Under the pieces are notes generated by a model that had not been told where the DNA came from, did not search any database, and worked only from the letters and a program-made list of their open reading frames with translations. A stretch of DNA of 64,000 nucleotides from Agrococcus sediminis (GTDB taxonomy: Bacteria > Actinomycetota > Actinomycetes > Actinomycetales > Microbacteriaceae), in NCBI RefSeq assembly GCF_007923295.1, contig NZ_VOIR01000011.1:124001-188000 (forward strand), written 5' to 3'. Made by a program: the position numbers and the translations under genes. Position 1 is the stretch's first letter; each line of letters opens with the position of its first letter. Positions 9,201-17,038 of the stretch are shown here, piece by piece.

Positions 9201-10662
9201 GGTCGACGGTCTCGTCGAACGCCCACAGCTGCAGCTGCGGCGCGACGCCCGACACCTTGATCGACACGTAGTCGACGTCGTCGCGGCGCAGCAGCGCGGT
9301 CGTGCCCTCGAGCCGGCTCGCGGCCTCGTCCTCGCCGAGCACCGCCTCGCCGAGCAGGTTGATGTTGAGGCGCGTGCCGTCCTCGCGCAGCTTCGCGAGC
9401 GGGCGGGCGAGCCGGCCCGGTGTCGCGTCGATGACGAGGTGCGAGACCATCTCGCGCATCGCCCGCTTCACGAGCGGGATGATGAGCTTCGGCGTCACGA
9501 TGCCGAAGCCGCCGCCGACCGTGATGCCGAGCTTGAGGTACCAGTCGAGGAAGCCGGGGATGTCGCGGCTGAGCGCCTCGAAGTTGCGGGCGCTCACCTT
9601 CGGGTCCTCGGGCCGCACGACCTTGTCGACGAAGCCGATGGCGAAGTCGAGGCCGGCCGGGTCCTGCAGGAGGCCGGCGAGCCGCTCGGCGGCCCGGTCG
9701 GGCTTCGCGGCGCCCGGCCGGTCGAGCCAGCGGCGCACGCGCTCGATCGCCGCGAGCGCGAGCGCGTCGTCGGTGGCCGGGTCGGTCAGCTCGACCGGTG
9801 CCGGCGCGGGGGCCGCCGCGACCGGGTTGGGCACGGCCTCGGGCGCTGGTGCCGGCGGCTCGGGTGCAGGCGTCGGCGCGGCTGCAGGCGCAGGTGCAGG
9901 CGTCGGCACCGGTGCGGGGGCGGATGCGACGGACTCGGGAGCGGGCCCGGGCTCGACGGCCGGGGCGGGCGCGGGTGCCGCGAGCTCGTGCTCGAGCTCG
10001 ACCGCCGACATCGGCTCGGTGGGCGGCAGCTGCGGCTCGGCGGCCCGGGCGCGCGCAGAGACGGCGGCGGCGAGCCCGCCCAGGCGCGGCTGGTCCTGCG
10101 GCGGCAGCTGCGGCTCGGGGGTCACCGCGTGGTGCTCGCGCGCCACGGCGTCCTCGGCGTCGGTCGGTCGGGGGTGCACGGCACGCCGCGTGAGCGGGGC
10201 CGGCGGGGCCGTGTCGGCCGACTCGACCACGCGGGCATCCTCGGGCACCGGCGCCTGCGCGACGGCGGCCAGCTCCGACTGCAGCTCGGCGACGTCCATC
10301 TGCACGGTCGGCACGTCGGCGACCTCCTGCGACAGCGACCAGCCGCTCGCGGGCGGCTCCTCGGGCGAGCGCGCGAGCCCCGGCGCCTCGACCGGCACGT
10401 AGGGGTTGACCGCGGCCGCGAACGTCGCGTCGTCGACCTCGAACGCCGGCCCCGAGTCGGGCAGCGGCGGCGCCTGCAGCGGCGCGTCCTCGTCGGCGTC
10501 CTGCTCGTCGACGACCTGGATCGGCTCGGTCAGCCCGAGCCCGGCGCCGTCGGGCACGATCGGCTCGTCGTCGTCGGACGCGAGCTGCCGCTGCGCCTCC
10601 GCGCGCTCGATGCCCTCGGCGATGAGGGCGTCGAAGTCGTCGTCCCTGGGCTGGTCGGTCAT
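6271..10662 (-). CDS. putA: Bifunctional proline dehydrogenase / glutamate-semialdehyde dehydrogenase PutA
   Basis: 1463-residue protein that oxidises proline to glutamate in two steps. Residues 1-295 are an acidic then Pro/Ala-rich low-complexity extension with no recognisable fold. The FAD-dependent proline dehydrogenase barrel spans about 320-720 ([16 protein letters not shown] near 432, [16 protein letters not shown] near 572, FMSSMFSL near 709). The aldehyde dehydrogenase follows at about 780-1235, with [14 protein letters not shown] near 905, catalytic Glu near 1005 and catalytic Cys near 1039 in [11 protein letters not shown] further C-terminal domain of about 220 residues resembles that of long PutA forms. 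No ribbon-helix-helix DNA-binding domain is seen. A TACGAT hexamer lies 7 nt before the ATG. Confidence 0.93.
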   Translation of the reverse strand: MTDQPRDDDFDALIAEGIERAEAQRQLASDDDEPIVPDGAGLGLTEPIQVVDEQDADEDAPLQAPPLPDSGPAFEVDDATFAAAVNPYVPVEAPGLARSPEEPPASGWSLSQEVADVPTVQMDVAELQSELAAVAQAPVPEDARVVESADTAPPAPLTRRAVHPRPTDAEDAVAREHHAVTPEPQLPPQDQPRLGGLAAAVSARARAAEPQLPPTEPMSAVELEHELAAPAPAPAVEPGPAPESVASAPAPVPTPAPAPAAAPTPAPEPPAPAPEAVPNPVAAAPAPAPVELTDPATDDALALAAIERVRRWLDRPGAAKPDRAAERLAGLLQDPAGLDFAIGFVDKVVRPEDPKVSARNFEALSRDIPGFLDWYLKLGITVGGGFGIVTPKLIIPLVKRAMREMVSHLVIDATPGRLARPLAKLREDGTRLNINLLGEAVLGEDEAASRLEGTTALLRRDDVDYVSIKVSGVAPQLQLWAFDETVDHVVDRLLPLYRLAAESSPPKFINLDMEEYRDLDLTIAVFERFLTRPELARLEAGIVLQAYLPDALAAYRRLAAFAKERRANGGAGIKVRLVKGANLAMERVDAALHGWPLAVVGSKAASDANYKRVLQEALLPDNAFAVRLGVASHNLFDLAYAAELARHHGTHQRMDAEMLLGMAADHRAAVREDFPSLILYTPVVRPDQFDAAVAYLIRRLEENASGENFMSSMFSLDDPAVFQRERDRFLASLELQRAEDAAGAPRPTRTQDRLGDLAVSVAHPDGFENEPDSDPSLAANRAWARQIVQRAADSQLGLRTLELNRIEDWPTLERRIDKAAQASDGWAALGAERRAEVLRDAAETLGVYRGRLIEVMMAETGKTLAEADPEVSEAVDFARYYAEQAPLLEQLDDARPKPVHLTVVTPPWNFPVAIPCGGVTAALATGSAVILKPAPQARRSAAVLCEALWEAGVPREVLVLCDVPEGDVSQRLVSHPAVGRLILTGSSKTAELFTSWRSDLPLVAETSGKNSIIVTPSADLEQAAADIVRSAFLHAGQKCSAASVVILVDTAGDSERFRRQLVDAASTLRVGSPLDARTHIGPLIEPASGALLEALTTLEHDEEWLLEPRQLDASGRLWSPGIRDAVLPGASTHLTELFGPHLSLIEVDTLDEAIEVQNATELGLTAGIHSLDPDEVAHWLAEVQAGNLYVNRGITGAIVRRQPFGGWKLSQVGPGAKAGGPNYLATLVDWEPVPSEPKKSVRLHGLDKRVAELIEAATPALDFVEFDRVRAGANSDQTWWEEEFGLSRDVSALGVERNVLRYRPAEVLLRLAEDGQVVDLVRLLAAAARTRAVVRISSAVEVPSGIVRLSRHALPHVRIEEVVEESDAAFHERIRSGEALEPVQSEDALGLMRVTEPVRRIRLIGSDPGLRDALAGNARVAVYDGPVTTEGRIELLPFVREQAVSITAHRFGNPDKVLQALRV

Positions 10663-10664
10663 GC

Positions 10665-10679
10665 CGCATATCGTATGCG
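10665..10679. promoter_or_regulatory. Palindrome with leaderless -10 hexamer in front of putA
   Basis: The 15-bp inverted repeat CGCATATCGTATGCG sits 2 nt before the putA start codon. On the minus strand it contains TACGAT (bases 10670-10675), 7 nt before the ATG, so it can serve as the -10 element of a leaderless promoter. A regulator bound to the palindrome would block it. The bound factor is unknown. Confidence 0.45.
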
Positions 10680-10815
10680 CGCGCGGACGGCGGGCCGCGG
10701 CGCCGGGCGGCGCACCGGGCCTCGCCGCCGGGGAGCCACGTGTGGTTGGGTTGGCCTCGGCAGGGTCGAGTCCGGCGCCGACCGCGTGCGTCGGCGCCCC
10801 AGCGAAGGAGCAGCA

Positions 10816-12399
10816 GTGCCGAGCGTCGCCATCATCGGCGGGGGCCACAACGGGCTCACCGCCGCCGCCTACCTGGCCCGCGCGGGCGTCGACGTCACCG
10901 TGCTCGAGCGGCTGCCGCACGTGGGCGGCGCTGCCGTCTCGGCGCAGGCGTTCGACGGGCTCGACGCGAACCTGTCGCGCTACAGCTACCTCGTCAGCCT
11001 CATGCCCGAGCAGATCATCCGCGACCTCGGCCTCGACGTGCGGCTCGCCCGCCGCCGCTACTCCTCCTACACGCCCGTGCCCGGCGGCGACCGCGGCCTG
11101 CTCGTCGACGCGGGCGACGAGGCGGCCACGCGCGCGTCGTTCGCGGCGATCGGCGCCGCCGACGACGCCGACGGGTTCGCGGCGTTCTACGACCGCACCA
11201 CGCGGCTCGCCGCGGCCCTGTTCCCGACGCTGACGCAGCCGCTGCCCACGCGGCAGGCCGCGCGGGAGGGCGCGGGAGCCGCATCCGCGTGGTCCGAGAT
11301 CGTCGACGCCCCGATCGCCGACGCGATCGAGGCGGCCGTCGGCCACGACCTCGTGCGCGGCGTGATCGCGACCGACGCGCTCATCGGCACGTTCGCCGCG
11401 CTCGACGACCCGGGGCTCGAGCAGAACCGCTGCCTGCTGTACCACGTCATCGGCGGCGGCACCGGCGACTGGGACGTGCCGATCGGCGGCATGGGGCAGG
11501 TCTCGGGCGGCCTCGAGGCCTCGGCGCGCGCAGCCGGCGCGAAGATCCTCACCGGCGTCACCGTCACCCGCGTCACGCCCGACGGCGAGGTCACGTGGGA
11601 GGAGCGCGTCGGCGGGCTCCCGACCGGCACGCCCGGGCTCGCGATCGGCACGCAGCTGACCGCCGAGTTCGACCTCGTGCTCTCGGCGGTCGCGCCGCAC
11701 GTGCTCTCGGCGCTGCTCGGCGAGGCGGGCGTCGCCACCCCGCGGCCCGAGGGCGCGCAGGTGAAGGTCAACATGCTGCTGTCGCGCCTGCCGCGGCTGC
11801 TCGACGACGTCGCGCCGGGGGCGGCCTTCGGCGGCACCTTCCACATCAACGAGACCTACACGCAGCTGCAGCGCGCCTACGCGGAGGCGGCGGGCGGCCG
11901 CATCCCGGATCCCCTGCCGTGCGAGATCTACTGCCACTCGCTCACCGACCCGACGATCCTGGGCCCCGACCTGCGCGCATCCGGCGCCCAGACGCTCACC
12001 GTCTTCGGCCTGCACGTGCCCGACCGGCTGCTCGCCCCCGAGGCCAACGACGGGATGCGCGTGGCGCTCGAGGAGGCGGTGGTCGCGTCGCTCGACTCGG
12101 TGCTCGCCGAGCCGATCCGGCCGCTGCTGCTCGAGGGCGGGGCGGGGCCCGCGATCGAGACGAGGACGACCCTCGACATCGAGGAGGCGCTCGCGATGCC
12201 GGGCGGCAACATCTTCCACGGGCCGCTGTCGTGGCCCTGGCTCGAGCACGAGCCCACCTCGGTGGCCGAGGCGTGGGGCGTCGCGACGGGGCACGCCCGG
12301 ATCCTCATGGCCGGCTCGGGCGCGCGCCGCGGCGGCGCCGTCTCAGGGCTCGGCGGCCACAACGCCGCGCACGCGGCGCTCGAGCTGCTGCGCCCGTAG
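10816..12399 (+). CDS. FAD-dependent oxidoreductase, phytoene-dehydrogenase / PYROXD2-like
   Basis: 527-residue flavoprotein beginning [20 protein letters not shown], the Rossmann GxGxxG FAD-binding motif, followed by [16 protein letters not shown]-terminal [27 protein letters not shown] matches the second FAD contact of phytoene-desaturase-like amine oxidases. The middle holds a [21 protein letters not shown] stretch typical of the PYROXD2 group. The true substrate is unknown; no carotenoid genes lie nearby. The GTG start is preceded by GAAGGAG 5 nt upstream. It ends 12 nt before the convergent thioesterase gene. Confidence 0.85.
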   Translation: MPSVAIIGGGHNGLTAAAYLARAGVDVTVLERLPHVGGAAVSAQAFDGLDANLSRYSYLVSLMPEQIIRDLGLDVRLARRRYSSYTPVPGGDRGLLVDAGDEAATRASFAAIGAADDADGFAAFYDRTTRLAAALFPTLTQPLPTRQAAREGAGAASAWSEIVDAPIADAIEAAVGHDLVRGVIATDALIGTFAALDDPGLEQNRCLLYHVIGGGTGDWDVPIGGMGQVSGGLEASARAAGAKILTGVTVTRVTPDGEVTWEERVGGLPTGTPGLAIGTQLTAEFDLVLSAVAPHVLSALLGEAGVATPRPEGAQVKVNMLLSRLPRLLDDVAPGAAFGGTFHINETYTQLQRAYAEAAGGRIPDPLPCEIYCHSLTDPTILGPDLRASGAQTLTVFGLHVPDRLLAPEANDGMRVALEEAVVASLDSVLAEPIRPLLLEGGAGPAIETRTTLDIEEALAMPGGNIFHGPLSWPWLEHEPTSVAEAWGVATGHARILMAGSGARRGGAVSGLGGHNAAHAALELLRP

Positions 12400-12411
12400 C
12401 CGCACGGCGGA

Positions 12412-12987
12412 CTAGCGCGGGATGCGCCCGGCCCAGTCGGAGGCGTGGCTCGCGCGAGCGGGCGGCAGCGCGTTGAGCTTGGCCCAGTCTGCGACGCGCT
12501 GGTCGAGCTCGGGCAGGTCGACGACGATGCCGGCGGCCTCGAGCACCTCGATGACGCGCGCGGTCTTCGCCGTGCCGACGCCCTTCTCGATGAAGCGGCC
12601 CTGCACGACGCCGCGCGCGTGCAGCTCGCCGTCGACGACGAAGCGCTGCTGCAGGTAGATGGCGCGCTCGTCGGCGCCGAGCACCGCGGTCTCGATGTCG
12701 AAGCGCTGCCAGAGGTCGAGGCTGCGGCGGTAGACCATCGACGACTGCCCGACCACCGCGTAGATGCCCGCCTTCGAGAGCACCGCCGACATGCCGGTGC
12801 GGTTCGTCATGTCGACGCGCGCGAGATCCATGTAGGAGGGGTAGCGGCCGTTGTTCATGTGCCCGAGCAGGTCGATGTCGGTCGGCAGCACCACGAACGA
12901 CGTCTTCGCGACGTCGCCGATGCCGAGCTCCGGCTTGCCACGGCTCTTCACGGTCATGGCGAGCAGCCACTGCAACCACATGTTCAC
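12412..12987 (-). CDS. Acyl-CoA thioesterase-like protein (hotdog fold)
   Basis: 191-residue protein with the 4-hydroxybenzoyl-CoA thioesterase-like segment [20 protein letters not shown], where D-x-x-G-H-x-N-N-x-x-Y is the hotdog thioesterase signature. It resembles the THEM/Mes actinobacterial family. It should hydrolyse an acyl-CoA, but the acyl group is not predictable. GTG at 12987 is chosen because GGATGGA lies upstream on the minus strand; an ATG six bases later is the alternative. It is divergent from trhO. Confidence 0.75.
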   Translation of the reverse strand: MNMWLQWLLAMTVKSRGKPELGIGDVAKTSFVVLPTDIDLLGHMNNGRYPSYMDLARVDMTNRTGMSAVLSKAGIYAVVGQSSMVYRRSLDLWQRFDIETAVLGADERAIYLQQRFVVDGELHARGVVQGRFIEKGVGTAKTARVIEVLEAAGIVVDLPELDQRVADWAKLNALPPARASHASDWAGRIPR

Positions 12988-13089
12988 GGGGATCCATCCT
13001 GCCCGACGCGGCCGGCGCATCCGCTCGCCCTTGGCGCTCCTCCACAGCGCCGCGCGCCGCCGGCCGCCGGCGGCTGGGAGAATCGTCGG

Positions 13090-13953
13090 ATGCACCGAGT
13101 GCTGCTCTACTACCGCTTCACGCCCATCGCCGACCCCGAGGCGGTGCGGCTGTGGCAGCACGCGCTGTGCACGTCGCTCGGCCTCACCGGGCGCATCATC
13201 ATCTCGGAGCACGGCATCAACGGCACCGTGGGCGGACCGGTGGATGCGTGCAAGCGGTACGCGCGGGCGACCCGGGAGTACTCGGGGTTCCGCGGGATGG
13301 ACATCAAGTGGTCGGCCGGCACGGGCGAGGACTTCCCGCGGCTCACCGTGAAGGTGCGCGACGAGATCGTCACCTTCGGCGCCCCCGACGAGCTCGCGGT
13401 CGACGCGGGCGGCGTCGTGGGCGGCGGCCGGCACCTGAAGCCCGGCGAGCTGCACCAGCTCGTCGCCGAGCGCGACGACGTCGTGCTCTTCGACGGCCGC
13501 AACCGCTTCGAAGCCGAGATCGGGCGCTTCCGGGGCGCTGTCGTGCCCGACGCCGACACCACCCGCGACTTCGTGGCGCTGCTCGACTCGGGCGCCTACG
13601 ACCACCTGAAGGACAAGCCGGTCGTCACCTACTGCACCGGCGGCGTGCGGTGCGAGGTGCTCTCGTCGCTCATGCGCTCGCGCGGCTTCGAGGAGGTGTA
13701 CCAGCTCGAGGGCGGCATCGTGCGCTACGGCGGGACCTTCGGCAACCAGGGCCTCTGGGAGGGCTCGCTGTACGTCTTCGACGAGCGGCGCACGATGGAC
13801 TTCGGCTCGGGCGCCGCCGTGCTCGGCACGTGCGGCCGCTGCGGCGCGCCGACCGGCGGGATGGGCAACTGCGCCGTCTGGTCGTGCCGCAAGCAGGTGC
13901 CGACGTGCGAGGCGTGCGAGCCCGCGTGCGCGGCGCACGTCGACGCCGCCTGA
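13090..13953 (+). CDS. trhO: tRNA uridine(34) hydroxylase, rhodanese-related (TrhO/YceA)
   Basis: 287-residue protein that makes 5-hydroxyuridine at wobble position 34 of tRNAs from oxygen. The N-terminal acylphosphatase-like domain ([30 protein letters not shown]) is followed by a rhodanese domain with the active-site loop [11 protein letters not shown]-terminal cysteine cluster ([19 protein letters not shown], then CEACEPAC) looks like a zinc site found in the longer members. Start is ATG 13090, giving [10 protein letters not shown]. It stands alone between a divergent thioesterase and a downstream acetyltransferase. Confidence 0.9.
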   Translation: MHRVLLYYRFTPIADPEAVRLWQHALCTSLGLTGRIIISEHGINGTVGGPVDACKRYARATREYSGFRGMDIKWSAGTGEDFPRLTVKVRDEIVTFGAPDELAVDAGGVVGGGRHLKPGELHQLVAERDDVVLFDGRNRFEAEIGRFRGAVVPDADTTRDFVALLDSGAYDHLKDKPVVTYCTGGVRCEVLSSLMRSRGFEEVYQLEGGIVRYGGTFGNQGLWEGSLYVFDERRTMDFGSGAAVLGTCGRCGAPTGGMGNCAVWSCRKQVPTCEACEPACAAHVDAA

Positions 13954-14001
13954 TCCGACGGGTCCGCCTGATCCGCCTCATCCGCCGGATACGCTGGCCG
14001 C

Positions 14002-14487
14002 ATGGGCGACGGCGCGATCAGCATCCGACAGGCGACGACCGCTGACGCCGAGGCCCTGCTGCCGCTCCTCGCCGCCCACCGCCACGCCGACGAGGAGGAC
14101 GAGAAGGTCGACCGCTACCGCGAGCGCCTCGTCGCCCTCGTCGAGAACCCGGCGCACCACATCGTCGTCGCCGAGCAGGACGGCGAGCTGCTCGGCTACG
14201 CCGCCGCCCAGGACTACGGGCCCGCCCCGCACCGCGACTGGTCGATCGCCCGCATGCACGACCTGTGGGTGTCGCCGGATGCGCGCGGCCGGGGCACGGG
14301 CACGGCGCTGTTCGAGGCGGTGCGGGAGTGGGCCGAGCACCACACGAAGGTGCGGGTGCTCGAGTGGCAGTCGCTCGAGGTCGCGAAGGCGTTCTACGCG
14401 AAGCTCGGCCTCTCGGGCGAGCGCGTCGACGAGGCCGACCCGCGCGAGCTGTACGAGATCGAGGTGCACCTGCCCGCGAGGGAGTGA
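14002..14487 (+). CDS. GNAT family N-acetyltransferase
   Basis: 161-residue acetyltransferase. [23 protein letters not shown] carries strand 4 and the acetyl-CoA loop RGRGTG; the ending [17 protein letters not shown] is strand 6-7 of the fold. No partner specificity is visible. A TACGCT hexamer ends 6 nt before the ATG and there is no Shine-Dalgarno site, so the transcript is likely leaderless. It converges with the frameshifted gene 28 nt downstream. Confidence 0.85.
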   Translation: MGDGAISIRQATTADAEALLPLLAAHRHADEEDEKVDRYRERLVALVENPAHHIVVAEQDGELLGYAAAQDYGPAPHRDWSIARMHDLWVSPDARGRGTGTALFEAVREWAEHHTKVRVLEWQSLEVAKAFYAKLGLSGERVDEADPRELYEIEVHLPARE

Positions 14488-14515
14488 CCCGAGCGGGCCC
14501 CTCCGCGGTCTGGGC

Positions 14516-14865
14516 CTAGCTGCTCGGCACGGGCTGCACGAGCCGGGCGAGCGCGTCGCGGCCGCCAGCGGCGTATGCGACCCAGCCGGCGCATCCGGGT
14601 TGCGCTCCGCCTGCGCCGTCCAGCGATCGAGCGCTGCGCGCACCAGCTCGGCCGTGCTGTCGGCCGCGGCTCCCGCCGGCAGCCCGCGGCGCACCTCGGC
14701 CAACGCCGAGACGGCGCCCTCGTGGTACTTCGCCGCGACGTGCGGCCGGCCGTCGCGCGAGATGGCGCACATCGACCGGTCCCCCGCCGCCTGCGCGAGC
14801 CGCTCGAGGGCCTCGCGCTCGAGGGCGCGGACCGCGTCGCGGTCGATGGTGGGCGTGTCCTGCAC
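14516..14865 (-). pseudogene. Small unknown protein gene with apparent frameshift
   Basis: A GTG at 14863-14865, preceded by AGGAGG 6 nt upstream, opens a frame reading [16 protein letters not shown] and including [19 protein letters not shown]. Near 14583 the protein-like reading moves to another frame that ends [20 protein letters not shown] and stops at 14516. Restoring one G in the GGG run at 14581-14583 (CCC on plus) would give about 116 residues. Without it the first frame runs antisense into the acetyltransferase. It could be a real loss or a homopolymer error. Function unknown. It is divergent from tauE across a CsoR/CstR-like operator, so it may belong to sulfur or copper stress. Confidence 0.6.
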
Positions 14866-14895
14866 GGGATCCTCCTGCTGTCGGGACTGGTTCCC

Positions 14896-14917
14896 ACAAT
14901 ACCCCCGGGGGTATGCT
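14896..14917. promoter_or_regulatory. CsoR/CstR-type operator between two divergent -10 elements
   Basis: Bases 14899-14914 are the perfect palindrome ATACCCCCGGGGGTAT, the form of operator bound by CsoR (copper) and CstR (persulfide) repressors. TATGCT (14912-14917, plus) and TATTGT (14896-14901, minus) are -10-like hexamers sharing its two ends. One repressor dimer pair could therefore silence both the TauE/SafE exporter and the small divergent gene. No csoR or cstR gene is in the window. Confidence 0.75.
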
Positions 14918-14973
14918 TCGGCCAAACCCCTGCCGTGCGCGACACCCGCGCGCCTCGACCCTGGCGGAACCCC

Positions 14974-15789
14974 GTGGCACTGCTCGCCGCACCGATCGGC
15001 CTCGTCGTCGGCCTGCTCCTCGGCGCGGTCGGCGGCGGCGGCTCGATCCTCGCCGTGCCGGCGCTCATCCTGCTGCTCGGCATGGCGCCGCAGGAGGCGA
15101 CCGCCGGCTCGCTGATCATCGTCGGGCTCGCCGCAGTCATCGGGATGCTGCCCGCGATGCGGGCGGGACGGGTGCGTCTCGCGCAGGGTGTCGTCTTCGG
15201 CCTCCTCGGCACGGGCGGCGCCGTCCTCGGCGCGCTGCTGTCGACATCGGTGCCCGAGGAGGTGCTGCTGCTCGCCTTCGCCGTGCTCATGCTCGTGGTC
15301 GCCGCGTTCATGACGGCGCGGCGGCGCAGCGCGGCCCATGCCGAGGCGGCGGGTGCCGCGCCGGAGCCGGCACGGCCGCCCATGGTGTCGCTGCGCCCCT
15401 TCCGCTGCGACTGCCGCGCCGTCGGCGTGCTCCTCGCGGCCGCGGCCGGCGTGGGCCTCCTGACCGGCTTCTTCGGCGTCGGCGGCGGCTTCGCGATCGT
15501 GCCGGCGCTCGTGCTCGCGCTCGGCCTGCCGATGCCGGTGGCCGTCGGCACCTCGCTGCTGGTCATCGCCATCAACAGCGCCGTCGCGCTCGGCTCACGG
15601 CTGACGCTCGACCTCACGCTCGACTGGGGCGTCGTCGCCCTCGCGGCCGGGGCCGCGGTCGTGGGGTCGCTGCTCGGCTCGCGCATCACCGCGCGGGTGC
15701 GGCCCGAGCGGCTCAGCCTGGCGTTCACGGTGCTGCTCGTGGTCGTCGCGCTCGCGACCGCCGCCCCGGTGCTCGTCGCGGCCGCCTGA
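14974..15789 (+). CDS. TauE/SafE family sulfite (anion) exporter
   Basis: 271-residue membrane protein with the two-fold repeated TauE/SafE layout: [20 protein letters not shown] in the first half and [20 protein letters not shown] in the second, each with a G-rich loop, about eight helices in all. Members export sulfite, sulfoacetate or related anions. The linker between halves holds [10 protein letters not shown], a C-x-C pair that is not typical and could bind metal or sense thiols. GTG 14974 is taken as start; an upstream GTG at 14935 would add 13 residues. The CsoR/CstR operator 60 nt upstream suggests induction by persulfide or copper. Confidence 0.85.
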   Translation: MALLAAPIGLVVGLLLGAVGGGGSILAVPALILLLGMAPQEATAGSLIIVGLAAVIGMLPAMRAGRVRLAQGVVFGLLGTGGAVLGALLSTSVPEEVLLLAFAVLMLVVAAFMTARRRSAAHAEAAGAAPEPARPPMVSLRPFRCDCRAVGVLLAAAAGVGLLTGFFGVGGGFAIVPALVLALGLPMPVAVGTSLLVIAINSAVALGSRLTLDLTLDWGVVALAAGAAVVGSLLGSRITARVRPERLSLAFTVLLVVVALATAAPVLVAAA

Positions 15790-15801
15790 TCCGGCGGGCG
15801 C

Positions 15802-16194
15802 TCAGACCCGGCCGGTGACCTTGTCGATCGCCATGCGCAGGATCACGCGCTCGGCGGCGTCGGGCGGCGCGAGCTCCGACGGGTTGCCGTAGCGGTTCTG
15901 CAGCTCGACGTAGAAGGCGCCCGTCGGGTCGTCCTCGACGCCCGCGAGGTGCCCGCGCAGCTCGACGTACTTGAGCGGCTGCGCCGGGTCGACGATCGAC
16001 AGGCTCATCGTGGGGTTCGCCTGCAGGTTGCGGTACTTCTGGCGCGAGCGGGTGTGCGTGAAGCGCACCTCGTCGCCGGAGACCAGGAACCACATCGGGT
16101 TCGACTGCACGGAGCCGTCGGGCCGCACGGTCGCGAGGTGCGCGAAGAGCGGCGCGTCGGTCAGGTAGCGGTACTGCTCGGGGATCGAAGCCAT
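15802..16194 (-). CDS. PPOX-class (F420-dependent type) oxidoreductase
   Basis: 130-residue split-barrel protein of the pyridoxamine 5-phosphate oxidase superfamily: [23 protein letters not shown], then [21 protein letters not shown] and [12 protein letters not shown]. The R-x-K-Y-R-N-L motif is shared with the F420-binding PPOX subgroup common in actinobacteria; these reduce or oxidise assorted substrates. The ATG at 16194 follows GGAGG closely and is preferred over an upstream start that would add 24 residues. Cofactor choice is inferred from family only, but fgd in the same window supports F420. Confidence 0.8.
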   Translation of the reverse strand: MASIPEQYRYLTDAPLFAHLATVRPDGSVQSNPMWFLVSGDEVRFTHTRSRQKYRNLQANPTMSLSIVDPAQPLKYVELRGHLAGVEDDPTGAFYVELQNRYGNPSELAPPDAAERVILRMAIDKVTGRV

Positions 16195-16243
16195 GCCCTC
16201 CACCCTTGCACGGCTCCCCCGCCCCGCGGTGGGCGCTGCGTGC

Positions 16244-17038
16244 CTACGCGGCCGGACCCGGCCCATCCGCCGTCTCGCCGAGCCCGTCGAGGCGCCACAC
16301 GGTGGTGCCGGCCGCGAGCGACACGGTCGTGATCGAGCAGTTCGGCAGGATGACGTCGGGCGTGAGCTCGGGCACGAGCTGCCGCAGCAGCGACGTGATG
16401 AAGCCGCCGTGCGAGACGACGAGCACGTGCACCTCGTCGGCCGCGGGCCGCTCGAGGGCGCCCGCCGCGCGCACGACGTGCTCGAGCGCGGCGTCGGCGC
16501 GCATCACGGTCGCCGCGGCCTCCTCGGCCTGGCCGGTCGGGTCGAGCTGCGCGATGGTGTCGAAGAGCCCGCGCCAGCCGACCTGCTCGGCGATCGCCCG
16601 CAGCGCGCTCAGCTCGCGGTCGACCTCGAAGCCGTGCTCGACGATCACCTCGCGCCAGACGTCGGCGGAGGGCCGCTCCTCGTGGGCGCCGAAGTGCCAC
16701 TCGCGCAGCAGCTCGAGGTGCTCGAGCGGCGGCTTCGGGTCGAGGGCGGCGAGGATGCCGTCGGCCGTCGTGCGGGTGCGCTGCAGGTCGGAGGAGAAGG
16801 CGAGGTCGAAGCGCTCGGCCGCCAGGTGCTGCGCGACGGCCTCGATCTGCCGGCGGCCGCGCTCGGTGATCGGCGAGTCGGACCAGCCCTGCATGAGGTG
16901 GTTGATGTTGTGCTCGGTCTCGGCGTGGCGCACGAGGCGCAGGCGCACCGCGCGCCCCTCCGCGAGCGCGGCGAGCTCCTCGGGCAGGTACTGCTCGGGG
17001 GCGTCGTCGGCGCCGGTCGTCTGAGCCTGGTCGTTCAT
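16244..17038 (-). CDS. Histidine phosphatase family protein (phosphoglycerate-mutase-like)
   Basis: 264-residue phosphatase. RLRLVRHAETEHNINHLMQG holds the catalytic RHG/RHA histidine, and the second histidine is in LVVSHGGFITSLLRQL. ELLREWHFGAHEERP provides the acid residue region. Substrates of this fold range from sugar phosphates to phosphoproteins. The start overlaps the stop of the CopD-CtaG gene by 4 nt (ATGA at 17035-17038), so it is expressed with that membrane protein. The N-terminal 30 residues are a disordered-looking acidic leader. Confidence 0.85.
   Translation of the reverse strand: MNDQAQTTGADDAPEQYLPEELAALAEGRAVRLRLVRHAETEHNINHLMQGWSDSPITERGRRQIEAVAQHLAAERFDLAFSSDLQRTRTTADGILAALDPKPPLEHLELLREWHFGAHEERPSADVWREVIVEHGFEVDRELSALRAIAEQVGWRGLFDTIAQLDPTGQAEEAAATVMRADAALEHVVRAAGALERPAADEVHVLVVSHGGFITSLLRQLVPELTPDVILPNCSITTVSLAAGTTVWRLDGLGETADGPGPAA

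Noticed and set aside
9780-9990. Minisatellite in the Pro/Ala-rich part of putA
   Set aside because: The repeats are at amino-acid level with varied codons, not exact DNA tandem units.
6316-10815. Very long open frame on the plus strand opposite putA (over 1400 codons)
   Set aside because: It is a GC-rich antisense shadow rich in Arg, Gly and Val; the minus strand encodes clear PutA motifs.
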